DNA from: Mycolicibacillus parakoreensis
GTDB lineage: Bacteria > Actinomycetota > Actinomycetes > Mycobacteriales > Mycobacteriaceae
Assembly (NCBI RefSeq): GCF_022370835.2
Contig: NZ_CP092365.1
Location: 1,488,001-1,552,000 of the forward strand
Reading direction: 5' to 3'
DNA: 64,000 bases
Shown here: positions 33,967-42,310 of the stretch, one piece after another
Layout: every line of letters starts with the position of its first letter
Position numbering within the stretch: position 1 is the first letter of the stretch
Translations under genes and position numbers: made by a program
Notes under the pieces: generated by a model
Told to the model about the DNA's origin: nothing
Seen by the model: the letters and a program-made list of their open reading frames with translations, nothing else
Database searches by the model: none

Positions 33967-34994
33967 AGGCCGCCTACGCCCGAGCGGGACACATCGAGGT
34001 CGATGTGGCCGACAATCCGGTTCCCGGGTTCGGTCAGGTGTTGGTTCGTCCGCTGGCCTGCGGTATCTGCGGTTCCGATCTGCACGTGCTGGAGATGCAG
34101 GCGAGCATGCCCGAGCAGCTCCCGCCGATCATCCCGGGCCATGAATTCGTCGGGGAGCTGATCGACTACGGCCCCCACTGCGAGCGTCGACTCCCGCTCG
34201 GCACGGCGGTGACCTCGGTTCCGTACCTGGACACCGCTGAGGGGCCTCAACTTCTCGGGCTGTCACCATCGGCGCCGGGCGCATTGGCGCAGCGCATGGT
34301 TCTGCAGGAGAGTCGACTGGTGGCGGTGCCCGACGGTTCGGTCGCGCGGGAGTTGATCGCGTTGGCCGAGCCGCTGGCCGTCGGCGCGCACGCCGTCGCC
34401 GCAGCCGGCATGCGCGAGCGGGATGTCGCGTTGGTCGTGGGCTGTGGACCCGTCGGTCTGGCGGTGATCGCGGCATTGCGGGCTGCCGGTCACGGCCCCG
34501 TGGTGGCCTCGGACTTCTCGCCACGCCGCCGTGAACTTGCCGAACGGCTCGGTGCCGATGTGATCGTCGACCCGGCCGAAACGAGTCCGTATACGGCGTG
34601 GTCGGAGCTCGCCGGACCCGCGCTGCCGCCCTCGCCCCTGCTGGGCGCCGGGCAGCACGCCAACACCGTGATCTTCGAATGCGTGGGTGTGCCGGGGGTG
34701 CTGTCAACGATCTGCGAGTCGGCCCTGCCTCACACCCGCATCGTCGTCGTGGGGGTCTGCATGCAACCGGATACGTTCACCCCGGCCATCGCCAACACCA
34801 AGGAACTGTCCTTCCATTACGTGTTCGCCTACCGGACAGAGGAATTCGCCACTGCGGTGACGTGGATCGCAGAAGGGGCCATCGATATCGCTCCGATCGT
34901 CACAGCCAAGCTGCCCCTCGGCGATACCGCCCGGGCGTTCACGCAATTGCGGAGCCCGGACGGGCACGGGAAGATCCTCATCACCGCAGAGTGA
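33963..34994 (+). CDS. Zinc-type medium-chain alcohol dehydrogenase (no structural zinc site)
   Basis: The protein has 343 residues of the MDR superfamily. Catalytic zinc ligands are in ACGICGSDLH and GHEFVGE. The NAD(P) Rossmann motif is VVGCGPVGLAVIAAL. The four-Cys lobe that binds structural zinc is absent: the region after GTAVTSVPYLDTAEGPQLLG has no Cys cluster. It oxidises alcohols or reduces ketones; the substrate is unknown. It lies within a hydrolase-ADH-SDR operon and starts inside the hydrolase stop. Confidence 0.82.
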   Translation: MKAAYARAGHIEVDVADNPVPGFGQVLVRPLACGICGSDLHVLEMQASMPEQLPPIIPGHEFVGELIDYGPHCERRLPLGTAVTSVPYLDTAEGPQLLGLSPSAPGALAQRMVLQESRLVAVPDGSVARELIALAEPLAVGAHAVAAAGMRERDVALVVGCGPVGLAVIAALRAAGHGPVVASDFSPRRRELAERLGADVIVDPAETSPYTAWSELAGPALPPSPLLGAGQHANTVIFECVGVPGVLSTICESALPHTRIVVVGVCMQPDTFTPAIANTKELSFHYVFAYRTEEFATAVTWIAEGAIDIAPIVTAKLPLGDTARAFTQLRSPDGHGKILITAE

Positions 34995-35018
34995 CCACAC
35001 GAGCAAAGGAACAACCGG

Positions 35019-35792
35019 ATGGGCAACGACGCTCGGCGCACGGCCGTCGTGATCGGGGGCGCCTCGGGAATCGGCTGGGCCAGCGCACAAGCGCTGGCCA
35101 CTCGTGGAGAACAGGTGACCATTGCGGACCGCAACGCTGACGGTGCCCGAGCAAAGGCGCTCGAACTCGGTGATCCGCATACCGGCGTCGAGGTCGACGT
35201 CACCGACGAGGCTTCGGTGCGGCACCTGTTCGACACCACCGGGCCGGTCGACGTGGTCGTCAACTGCGCCGGTTTCTCCCACATCGGTCTGATCACCGAC
35301 ATGGCCGTCGAGCAGTTCCGCGATGTTGTCGATGTGTGCCTGACCGGTGCGTTCATCGTGGCCAAGTACGCCGGCCGCACCCTTCGACCCGACGGTGTCT
35401 TGATCTCGATCAGCTCGCTGAACGCGCGCCAGCCCGCGGCCGGGATGAGCGCCTACTGCGCGTCCAAAGCGGGGGTGTCGATGCTCACCGAGGTCGCCGC
35501 TCTTGAATTCGGGGCGCGAGGTCTGCGGGCCAACGCGATCGCGCCCGGGTTCGTGCACACCCCGCTGACCGAGGGCGTTGCCCTGGTGCCGGGGGCGTTG
35601 GAGGACTACGTGGACAACACCGCGTTGGGCCGCTCCGGCACACCGGAGGACATCGCCGGCGCTGTGCTCTACCTGTCGTCGCCCGCGGCGTCGTGGCTGA
35701 CCGGTGAGGTGCTCGACCTCAACGGCGGTGCGCATTTGAAGCGGTACCCCGACATTCTCGGTCATGTCATGAAACTCGCTGAGCGGCAATGA
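35019..35792 (+). CDS. Short-chain dehydrogenase/reductase
   Basis: This classical SDR has 257 residues. VVIGGASGIGWA is the cofactor motif (TGxxxGxG variant). ADRNADGAR suggests NAD preference because of the Asp after beta-2. NCAGFSHIG corresponds to NNAG, the catalytic Ser is in SISSLNARQ, and YCASK holds the Tyr and Lys. The start is ATG 35019 after CAAAGGA. It probably interconverts a secondary alcohol and ketone in the same route as the neighbouring monooxygenase. It is the last gene of the first operon. Confidence 0.85.
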   Translation: MGNDARRTAVVIGGASGIGWASAQALATRGEQVTIADRNADGARAKALELGDPHTGVEVDVTDEASVRHLFDTTGPVDVVVNCAGFSHIGLITDMAVEQFRDVVDVCLTGAFIVAKYAGRTLRPDGVLISISSLNARQPAAGMSAYCASKAGVSMLTEVAALEFGARGLRANAIAPGFVHTPLTEGVALVPGALEDYVDNTALGRSGTPEDIAGAVLYLSSPAASWLTGEVLDLNGGAHLKRYPDILGHVMKLAERQ

Positions 35793-35906
35793 GGGACACC
35801 GGACGGGGCGCTGGTCCGGCGACGTTGCCGGTGTCGGCGACGGCCAACGATCGCGTGACGGCTTGCGGTGCGGTGTCGCGACCCGGGTCCCGGATCGGAC
35901 AGTGTC

Positions 35907-35955
35907 TGACAAGTGTCAGCTTTTTATTGACGTGTGTCAGAGGCGCGCATAGTAT
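35907..35955 (+). promoter_or_regulatory. Paired TGAC-N4-GTCA operators over promoter of monooxygenase-tetR unit
   Basis: TGACAAGTGTCA (35907-35918) and TGACGTGTGTCA (35928-35939) have starts 21 bp apart, as in the 32.8-kb site. The second overlaps a -35 TTGACG (35927-35932), with TAGTAT 17 bp downstream as -10. A repressor bound here would block polymerase, so autoregulation by the tetR gene in this unit is likely. Confidence 0.78.
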
Positions 35956-35982
35956 GGTCGGCGCCACACCCGGGGAGGCGAG

Positions 35983-37332
35983 TTGTCTAGATCACGCCCG
36001 CGTACAGCGGTGATCGGTGCCGGAATCAGCGGCCTGACCGCGGGGAAGATGCTCGGGGACTACGGAGTTCCGTATACGACGTTTGAGTCCTCCGACCGGA
36101 TCGGCGGAAATTGGGCGTTCGGAAACCCCAACGGCCACAGCAGCGCCTACCGGTCCCTGCACATCGACACGTCGAAAGACAGATTGTCGTTCAAGGACTT
36201 CCCCATCCCCAAGGGTTATCCGGCGTTTCCGCACCACTCGCAGATCAAGGCGTATCTCGATGACTACGCGAAGGCGTTCGGCTTATTGGACAACATCGAG
36301 TTCAACAACGGCGTTGTGCATGTGGACCGCGGGTCGGACGGTGGTTGGCTGATCGACGACGAGGGCGGCCGACGCCGCACGTTCGATTTGCTGGTGGTCG
36401 CCAACGGCCATCATTGGGACCCGCGACTGCCGGAGTTTCCGGGCGAATTCGCCGGCGAGACCATGCATTCGCACGACTATGTCGATCCGCAGACGCCGAT
36501 GGCATTGTCCGGCAAGAGGATTCTGATGGTCGGTATCGGCAATAGTGCCGCCGACATTACCGTCGAGTTGTCGTCGAAGGCGTTGCAGAACGAGGTGACC
36601 CTCTCGACGCGTTCGAGCGCATGGATCGTTCCCAAGTACCTGGCAGGCCGCCCGGGTGACACGTTGTGGCGCACTACGCCCTACCTGCCGCTATCGTGGC
36701 AGCGCAAGATGATGCAACTGTTGGCGCCGGCGATGGGCATTGACCCGCAGCTGTACGGACTGCCGCCGGCGAACCACAAGTTTTTCGAAGCGCATCCGAC
36801 GCAGTCGGTGGAGCTGCCCTTGCGACTGGGATCGGGTGACGTCGTCCCGAAGCCGAATGTTTCCCGCCTGGATGGACACACCGTGCACTTCGACGACGGC
36901 ACCAGCGGGGAGTTCGACGTCATCATCTATGCCACCGGCTACAACATCACGTTCCCGTTCTTCGACCCCGGGCTGGTGAGCGCACCCGACAACCACATCC
37001 GGCTCTACAAGCGCATGTTCAAACCGGGCCTGGAGAACCTGGTGTTCATCGGGTTTGCGCAGTCGATTCCCACGCTGTTCCCGTTTGTGGAATGCCAGTC
37101 CCGGTTGCTGGCCGCCTATGCGGTGGGAAAGTACGCCCTGCCGTCGGTGGAGAAGATGGAGCGTGTCATCGATGCTGACCAGCGTCTGCACGCAGGGCAC
37201 TGCACGGATCGCCCAAGGCACACCCAGCAAGTCGACTATTTCTACTACGAGCACGAGATGCGGACCAAAGAGCTGCCCGCCGGGGCTCGTCGGGCCGCGA
37301 AGGCAGCGAGGGCGGAGCCGAGTTTCGTATGA
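35983..37332 (+). CDS. Flavin-containing monooxygenase (FMO/Baeyer-Villiger type)
   Basis: The protein has 449 residues. The FAD motif is VIGAGISGLTAG and the NADPH motif is GIGNSAADI. The signature FAGETMHSHDYVDP matches FxGxxxHxxxY of class B FMOs, rather than HxxxW of canonical type I Baeyer-Villiger enzymes. IYATGYN is the ATG-containing linker. It would oxygenate a ketone or a heteroatom using NADPH and O2. The start is TTG 35983 after GGGAGG, which fits best. It overlaps the TetR gene by ATGA. The pairing with an EthR-like regulator recalls EthA-EthR, and the SDR/ADH/hydrolase neighbours recall the mymA operon. Confidence 0.85.
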   Translation: MSRSRPRTAVIGAGISGLTAGKMLGDYGVPYTTFESSDRIGGNWAFGNPNGHSSAYRSLHIDTSKDRLSFKDFPIPKGYPAFPHHSQIKAYLDDYAKAFGLLDNIEFNNGVVHVDRGSDGGWLIDDEGGRRRTFDLLVVANGHHWDPRLPEFPGEFAGETMHSHDYVDPQTPMALSGKRILMVGIGNSAADITVELSSKALQNEVTLSTRSSAWIVPKYLAGRPGDTLWRTTPYLPLSWQRKMMQLLAPAMGIDPQLYGLPPANHKFFEAHPTQSVELPLRLGSGDVVPKPNVSRLDGHTVHFDDGTSGEFDVIIYATGYNITFPFFDPGLVSAPDNHIRLYKRMFKPGLENLVFIGFAQSIPTLFPFVECQSRLLAAYAVGKYALPSVEKMERVIDADQRLHAGHCTDRPRHTQQVDYFYYEHEMRTKELPAGARRAAKAARAEPSFV

Positions 37333-37976
37333 GATCAGCATTGGACCGTCGGCCGCCGCAACGCAGTCGTAGCGACGATCGGCGCGATGCCCTACTCGAC
37401 GCGCTGGAATCCTGCTTGCGTGAGGCGACCTTTGACAAGGTGAGTCTGGCCGATATCGCGGCGTCCGCCGGCGTGTCCCGGCCGAGCTTCTATTTCTACT
37501 TCGAGAATAAGGCGGCGGCGCTGGCAGCGCTCATGGATCGGATGACGAACGACGCGTTCGTATTGAGCACCGAATTCGTGGACAGCACCGACGTACCCGA
37601 AGTGCGCATCGAGACGATGCTCGCCGCCCTGTTCGACACCGTCGACCGGCACCGATACATGTTTGCGGCGATGGTTCAGGCTCGTGGCCACAGTGAAGCG
37701 GTGCGACAGGTCTGGGATCAGATCAACGCCCAGCTCGTTGGCCGGATCAGCGACATGATCCGGACCGAACGCGATCGCGGTGCTGCGCCGCGGGGGATCG
37801 ATCCCACCGTATTGGCATCGGTTCTGCTGGAGTTCAACGATCGCCTGTTGGAACGGTTGGCGTTGGGGGGCCCGTTGTCGCGGGAGCAGATGATGATCGG
37901 CGCCAAGACCGTCTGGCTCGGTGCCATCTACGGTCGGACGGCAGCGCACCCCGACGAAGGTCGCGGTGTGCAGTGA
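37329..37976 (+). CDS. EthR-like TetR-family repressor
   Basis: The protein has 215 residues. The N-terminal helix-turn-helix is VSLADIAASAGVSRPSFYFYFENK (about residues 38-61), very close in pattern to EthR (ISRPTFYFYF). The ligand-domain segment with ERDRGAAPRGIDP also resembles EthR (ERDRGAAPR, from memory). It is co-translated with the monooxygenase. The repeated TGAC-N4-GTCA operators before this unit and before the 33.0-kb operon are its probable targets. The inducer is probably the substrate or product of the monooxygenase route. Confidence 0.85.
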   Translation: MRSALDRRPPQRSRSDDRRDALLDALESCLREATFDKVSLADIAASAGVSRPSFYFYFENKAAALAALMDRMTNDAFVLSTEFVDSTDVPEVRIETMLAALFDTVDRHRYMFAAMVQARGHSEAVRQVWDQINAQLVGRISDMIRTERDRGAAPRGIDPTVLASVLLEFNDRLLERLALGGPLSREQMMIGAKTVWLGAIYGRTAAHPDEGRGVQ

Positions 37977-37995
37977 CCCTCTGCTGACCCTCTGT
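37974..37995. repeat. 11-bp tandem duplication at the tetR stop codon
   Basis: TGACCCTCTGC is followed directly by TGACCCTCTGT and then TGAC. The first TGA is the stop codon of the EthR-like gene. It has one mismatch. Confidence 0.8.
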
Positions 37996-38323
37996 TGACG
38001 GCCCGTCTTGAGCAGGCGGAACGGCCGCGCGTCATGTCAGCCGGCACGGTGATTCGTGTAGCGGCGACGAACGCGATCGCCCGGATCTGCGGCGGTGAGA
38101 GCACCGCGGGCATCGTCGTCGTGATCCACGCAGGCCATCACCGCGATGTCCACCGGCCATCAGCAAATATGGACGCGTCGCTCCAGGCTGTTCAAGGAAT
38201 TTTTCCATCTGCCCAGCTAACAAAATTGTGTCCGAGGGGGGACTTGTCCGTCTACGACACGGGTCGTGGTCTGGCGATTGGGGCGCTGACCGCTTCGGTC
38301 AAGCACCGGTCCACCTTTTTCGC
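37977..38323. other. Intergenic stretch without recognisable gene
   Basis: These 347 bp lie between convergent genes. Short open frames on both strands show no family resemblance, no ribosome-binding site and poor codon structure. I see no clear terminator hairpin with a T-run. It may be residual sequence at a module boundary. Confidence 0.5.
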
Positions 38324-38902
38324 TCAATCGCGACGCCGAGGAGCTCGCCCATCGGGCGGCCAGCCGTCGGTACCGGACTCAAGCGGAATATTCAGAGATC
38401 GAAGCAGGATCGAAAAGAGCCGCCAATTGGCGATTGCTCCGACAAGTTCGACCAAAACCGCGTGATCGCTATTGAACGCCTTCTGGCACCCAGCCCAGTT
38501 TTCCTCGGAGATGACCCCGTCGCGTACCACATCATCGGTCGCTGCGAGGACCGCACGCTCGACTGGCCCGAGGCTTTCGGAATTCTGCCAGTCGCGCACC
38601 GCGAGGAGATCACGCTCAGGCACGCCGAGCAGTGTGGCGATTCGCCAATGTTGAGTCCATTCGTATTCGGAGCCAGTGATCCAGCCGATGCGCAAGATGA
38701 CCAGCTCGCGTAGCCGCGCGTCAAGGGAACCGCGGAAGAGTAACGCGTCCAGCAGCCCATACAGCGCAACCGCCACACGCGGCTGATGAAGTGCCACGCG
38801 GAATACCGACAGCTCTGCCAACTCTTCGGGCAACCCACATTCGGCAGCTCGCAGCTGGGCCTGCTCACGGTCGAGCATCGGTACGCGTTCCGCCATGGTC
38901 AC
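38324..38902 (-). CDS. Carboxymuconolactone decarboxylase-like (AhpD-fold) protein
   Basis: The protein has about 192 residues. The CMD core is RLRELVILRIGWITGSEYEWTQHWRIATLLGVPE. The usual CxxC redox pair is replaced by Glu and His (EYEWTQHW), so peroxidase chemistry of the AhpD type is unlikely. GTG 38902 is 6 nt after GAGAGGG; ATG 38896 is a close alternative, and the 38998 start overlaps the upstream ADH and is rejected. It is the last gene of the TLP1-ADH operon. The substrate is unknown. Confidence 0.78.
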   Translation of the reverse strand: MTMAERVPMLDREQAQLRAAECGLPEELAELSVFRVALHQPRVAVALYGLLDALLFRGSLDARLRELVILRIGWITGSEYEWTQHWRIATLLGVPERDLLAVRDWQNSESLGPVERAVLAATDDVVRDGVISEENWAGCQKAFNSDHAVLVELVGAIANWRLFSILLRSLNIPLESGTDGWPPDGRAPRRRD

Positions 38903-38936
38903 GGGTGGCCCTCTCTGTTGAACCTCTGCACCGCCG

Positions 38937-40037
38937 TTAGGGCGTGGGCAAAAAGACGTTGTGGAGCGCCCCACTTGATCGGGCACTTTCATCTGCAAGC
39001 GAAGTGAGCAGCTGTGCGAGCCCAGCGAATCCGGTTGATTCTCTGGTGATCCGGTCGAACGGCCAGCGGCCCATGGCGAGAATCTCGAGGGCTGCCCGGT
39101 AGGCGGGATACTCCACGCCGAGTGCGCCTACGACGTGTAATTCTTTATAGACCAACAAGTCTGGTTCAAACCGGGGCGCGCCGCCTCCTCCGCGGGTGCC
39201 GGCCACCACAATTGTGCCGCCGGGCCTGGCAAGGCCGACGGCATCGGCGAACGCGGAGGGTGCTTTGGCGGTGACGTCGACGACCACGTCGGCAAGCCGT
39301 CCGCCTGTCTCACGCTGAAGCGCGGTCGCTGCATCGTCCTGCGATACATCGATGGGCAGGTCGACACCGAATGATCTGGCGATGGCCAGTCGTTGTTCGT
39401 CGCGTGGGCCGACGCCGGTCATCGCGACGAACGCGGCTCCCGCCTCTTTGGCCGCCACCGCCGCACAGATTCCGCGGATGCCGGGCCCCAGGATCGCTAC
39501 GACGTCCCCGGCCTTGGTGTCGGGAAGAGTCGCCCCCCATTGGATACCGGCCCCGAGAGGGTTGAACAACGTGGCGAGAACGGGGTCCATGTCTTCGGCA
39601 ATCGGGAGCAGCATCGCGTCCCACGGAAGCTCCACATGGGTGGCGTATCCGCCCCATAAGCCCGCGCCGATCTCCACGTCGACGAACCCGAACATGGTGG
39701 CGATGCCGTTCACCGCGCACCGCCGGTATTCGCCGCGGCGGCACTCGGGGCAGTCTCGGCAGGACCGGAACACCTCAACGGCCACGCGCTGGCCGGCTTG
39801 TACACCCCAGCGTTGGCCGGCCGCAGCGCCGACATGTTCGACGATGCCGACGATTTCGTGCCCTGGAACGAATGAGAAGCCGGCAGGCAGGTGTCCGGTG
39901 AATTGTTCGTGATCTGTTCCGCACAGACCGCATGCTTCAACTCGCAGGATCGCACCCCGGTCGCCGACGTCGGGGATGATCATCTGGCGCCGCTGCAGAC
40001 TCCGCGGTCCGGTCAGCACCATCGCCTCGGCGATCAT
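38937..40037 (-). CDS. Zinc-dependent alcohol dehydrogenase
   Basis: The protein has 366 residues. The catalytic zinc site is CGLCGTDHE and GHEIVG, and the structural zinc lobe CRDCPECRRGEYRRC has all four Cys. The Rossmann motif is VAILGPGIRGICAA. ATG 40037 overlaps the stop of the thiolase-like gene (ATGA), so translation is coupled and the longer frame start at 40079 is not used. It would oxidise an alcohol in a pathway shared with the thiolase-like protein and the CMD protein. Confidence 0.85.
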   Translation of the reverse strand: MIAEAMVLTGPRSLQRRQMIIPDVGDRGAILRVEACGLCGTDHEQFTGHLPAGFSFVPGHEIVGIVEHVGAAAGQRWGVQAGQRVAVEVFRSCRDCPECRRGEYRRCAVNGIATMFGFVDVEIGAGLWGGYATHVELPWDAMLLPIAEDMDPVLATLFNPLGAGIQWGATLPDTKAGDVVAILGPGIRGICAAVAAKEAGAAFVAMTGVGPRDEQRLAIARSFGVDLPIDVSQDDAATALQRETGGRLADVVVDVTAKAPSAFADAVGLARPGGTIVVAGTRGGGGAPRFEPDLLVYKELHVVGALGVEYPAYRAALEILAMGRWPFDRITRESTGFAGLAQLLTSLADESARSSGALHNVFLPTP

Positions 40038-41539
40038 GGAAGCTCGAATCCGGTGAACGACCCTGTGTTTCGGAGGCACACCGTTTTACCTACATACATT
40101 TCCCCGCCCATCGCCTCGGCAATCTGCGGATCGTCGCTGCGTGCGACGACTCTTCGCCCGTCGGACAGGTGCGCGATGATCGGAGTCCATCGAGGTTGCC
40201 CGTCTCGGTCGTAGACGACGGTGTATCCGTCCACTGTCGCGCAACCGGTCGCCTCGTCGACGCCTGCGACACCCAACCTCGATGAATCGATCTGAGCTTG
40301 CTCGACCGCCGTGTCGAGCAGTCGCCACCCGGTTGGTGGCGGGGTGGCCGACCACAGACCGACCGAATGCTTCGTCGAATACCACCCGAGGCCGGTGACG
40401 AGTCCGACATCGGTTGGGTCGCGTCTACACCGTCGGACCATCTCAACGATCGAGTGGCTGACGTAATTGTTTCCGGGACCGCCGTGATACGGCAGGCCTC
40501 CGGTTACTGTGAGGCCTCTGTCGTCGAGGGGGTCCAAGTCGAGAGCCTCGGCAGTCATCTCAATTGCCGACGGGAAGCAGGAGTAGAGATCGAACCACCG
40601 GATGTCGTCGATGGTCAACCGCCCCGCATTGAGAGCCTTCCGTGCCGCTACCTCGATACCCGATGAGCGACTGAGGTCCGGCCGTTCCACGGGGAAGTAC
40701 ACGTCGTTGCAAGTCGCTGCTGACCAGGGAAAGACCCAACGATCGCGCGCGACGCCCAATTCGTCCGCCACCTCGGCCGCCATGAGAATGAAGGCGGCAG
40801 CCATGTCGACGGACATGATGCTGTTGAGCAACTTGGGATAGGGCAAGCAGACCATGCGGTTTTCCGCGGTGACTTCGCTGAGTTCGGTGGCACTTCGTGC
40901 GCGTGGGAACCAGGCCTGTTCCGGATGGCGTGCCGCCTCGGCTGTGAACGGTGCCATCAGCGTGCCCAGCCACTCCCGTTGAGCATCGAAGTCGCGGCCG
41001 TGGCGCGCGGCGATCGCGGACTCGAAGATGGGATACACCTCGTGCGGCCAACTCAGACCCACCGACAATTCGGCTTGACTCAGCCCGGGGCGGGCGTCGC
41101 CCAGGGATTCGTCGCCGGAGCGGGGTGGGGGCGGCGAGTCGAGAAGTGCCCTGCCCTGAAGCTTGCGTGCGGAATGCCCGCTCTCCGCCCCGACGACCAG
41201 GACGACATCTGCACGGCCTTCGCGTATTTCGCCACCCAACACCTCGACGAGATACTGCGGGGTGTTTCCGCCGACGGGACAGCTGATGCGGCGGGCGGGA
41301 CTGATGTGCATCGCTTCGGCGATCCTGCTGGCGGGATTGTCGCGCGGTATGACCAGGATGCCGGGAGTCGCGACGGTGTCGATGCGCCGCTCGACCGGGC
41401 GACCTGCGTCTTTGACCGCGCGGCGTGCGGCTTCTACCGCCAAGTCGATCGGGTCCACGAAGTCGTTCCCGCGATGGGTAACTTCGCCCACGCCGACGAC
41501 AACCGGGGTACGCGCTTCTACCAACATCGGCATCGGCAT
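40034..41539 (-). CDS. Thiolase-like protein type 1 (TLP1) with extra C-terminal domain
   Basis: The protein has 501 residues. The thiolase fold spans about 1-380, with VVVGVGEVTHR, CPVGGNTPQYLVEVLGGEI, FDLYSCFPSAIEMTAEALDL and GGLPYHGGPGNNYVSHSIVEMV. The last is the HGGPGNNY variant that replaces the thiolase active-site loop. An added C-terminal OB-type domain (about 400-501, GYTVVYDRDGQPRWTPIIAHLSDGRRVVA) is characteristic of mycobacterial TLP1. Such proteins bind CoA but are often poor thiolases. The N-terminus has an MPMPM start with three possible ATGs. It is the first gene of the minus-strand operon and divergent from the TetR at 41.6 kb. Confidence 0.82.
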   Translation of the reverse strand: MPMPMLVEARTPVVVGVGEVTHRGNDFVDPIDLAVEAARRAVKDAGRPVERRIDTVATPGILVIPRDNPASRIAEAMHISPARRISCPVGGNTPQYLVEVLGGEIREGRADVVLVVGAESGHSARKLQGRALLDSPPPPRSGDESLGDARPGLSQAELSVGLSWPHEVYPIFESAIAARHGRDFDAQREWLGTLMAPFTAEAARHPEQAWFPRARSATELSEVTAENRMVCLPYPKLLNSIMSVDMAAAFILMAAEVADELGVARDRWVFPWSAATCNDVYFPVERPDLSRSSGIEVAARKALNAGRLTIDDIRWFDLYSCFPSAIEMTAEALDLDPLDDRGLTVTGGLPYHGGPGNNYVSHSIVEMVRRCRRDPTDVGLVTGLGWYSTKHSVGLWSATPPPTGWRLLDTAVEQAQIDSSRLGVAGVDEATGCATVDGYTVVYDRDGQPRWTPIIAHLSDGRRVVARSDDPQIAEAMGGEMYVGKTVCLRNTGSFTGFELP

Positions 41540-41564
41540 CCGCTCAGGGCCACGGGGCTGACTT

Positions 41565-41588
41565 GAGACATAACTGCGATGGTGTCAT
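41565..41588. promoter_or_regulatory. 24-bp palindromic operator between TLP1 operon and tetR
   Basis: GAGACAT, 10 bp, GTGTCAT. It lies 26 bp before the TLP1 start and upstream of the chosen tetR start. A copy of the same arms and spacing, in inverted orientation, is found at 42262-42285 on the other side of tetR. Confidence 0.7.
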
Positions 41589-41635
41589 GTGCGTGGGCAA
41601 GTCACAATGGTGTGCGCGCGCGGCATACTGGCTGT

Positions 41636-42265
41636 GTGTCGACGAGGTTGTTGAGATGGGGCGCCGCCGCGCCGACAGATCGTGGGTCCGCTCGCGACCG
41701 GTTGCTCGATGCTGCCGAGCGGTGCCTCGAGAGTTGCGGTGTGGTGGGCACGACTATGGAGGACATCGGCAGAACAGCGGGTGTGTCCAGGGCAACGGTG
41801 TATCGCTACTTCCCCAGTCGGGAGGCGGTGATGTCGGGCGTCATCATTCGCGCCGCCGAGCGCTATCTCGACCGCATCAGCCCGCGGATCGCGGCGCACG
41901 CCGACCTGGGCTCCGCGCTCGTCGACTTCGTGGAATACACGGTTGAGGCCGCGCGCCGCGAAGAGATCATCGGATTGTTGTTCGGCAGCGACGAGGAACT
42001 AGCCGGCGTGGGTCTCGCGGCGGGGACCTCGACGTCCCTCTTCGAAATCGTCACCGAATTTCTGCGTCCCATCTTCACCAGACACTGGAGTTGCGTGGAA
42101 CCGGGCGTCTCCGTCGACGACGCCGCCGAGTGGGTTGTCCGCACGATACTGAGCCTGCTGACTGTTCGAGGGCCGCGGGAGCGCAGTCGTGACGGACTCC
42201 GGGCGTTTCTGTCGAGGTTTCTCCTTCCGGCGATCCTGGCGGGTGACCACGCTCGACCGATGTGA
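41636..42265 (+). CDS. TetR-family transcriptional regulator
   Basis: The protein has 209 residues from GTG 41636. The helix-turn-helix is TTMEDIGRTAGVSRATVYRYFPSR. The C-terminal ligand domain is helical and not recognised. The longer frame start at ATG 41579 lies inside the operator palindrome, so a later start is more sensible; GTG 41612 is also possible. It is divergent from the TLP1-ADH-CMD operon and followed at 45 bp by the thioesterase-hydrolase pair. The flanking operators suggest it represses both and itself. Confidence 0.82.
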   Translation: MSTRLLRWGAAAPTDRGSARDRLLDAAERCLESCGVVGTTMEDIGRTAGVSRATVYRYFPSREAVMSGVIIRAAERYLDRISPRIAAHADLGSALVDFVEYTVEAARREEIIGLLFGSDEELAGVGLAAGTSTSLFEIVTEFLRPIFTRHWSCVEPGVSVDDAAEWVVRTILSLLTVRGPRERSRDGLRAFLSRFLLPAILAGDHARPM

Positions 42266-42285
42266 CATCTATGGAGTAATGTCTC
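42262..42285. promoter_or_regulatory. 24-bp palindromic operator upstream of thioesterase operon
   Basis: GTGACAT, 10 bp, ATGTCTC. Its reverse complement has arms GAGACAT and ATGTCAC, matching the 41565 site in 13 of 14 possible arm positions apart from end variation. It overlaps the tetR stop codon and lies 26 bp before the thioesterase start, the same distance as the first site from TLP1. Confidence 0.7.
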
Positions 42286-42310
42286 GACGGCAGATGAGGT
42301 AGGAGGGCCT

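Noticed and set aside
37995..38465. Open frame on the plus strand between tetR and the CMD gene
   Set aside because: There is no ribosome-binding site, it runs antisense into the CMD gene, and it has no recognisable motif.
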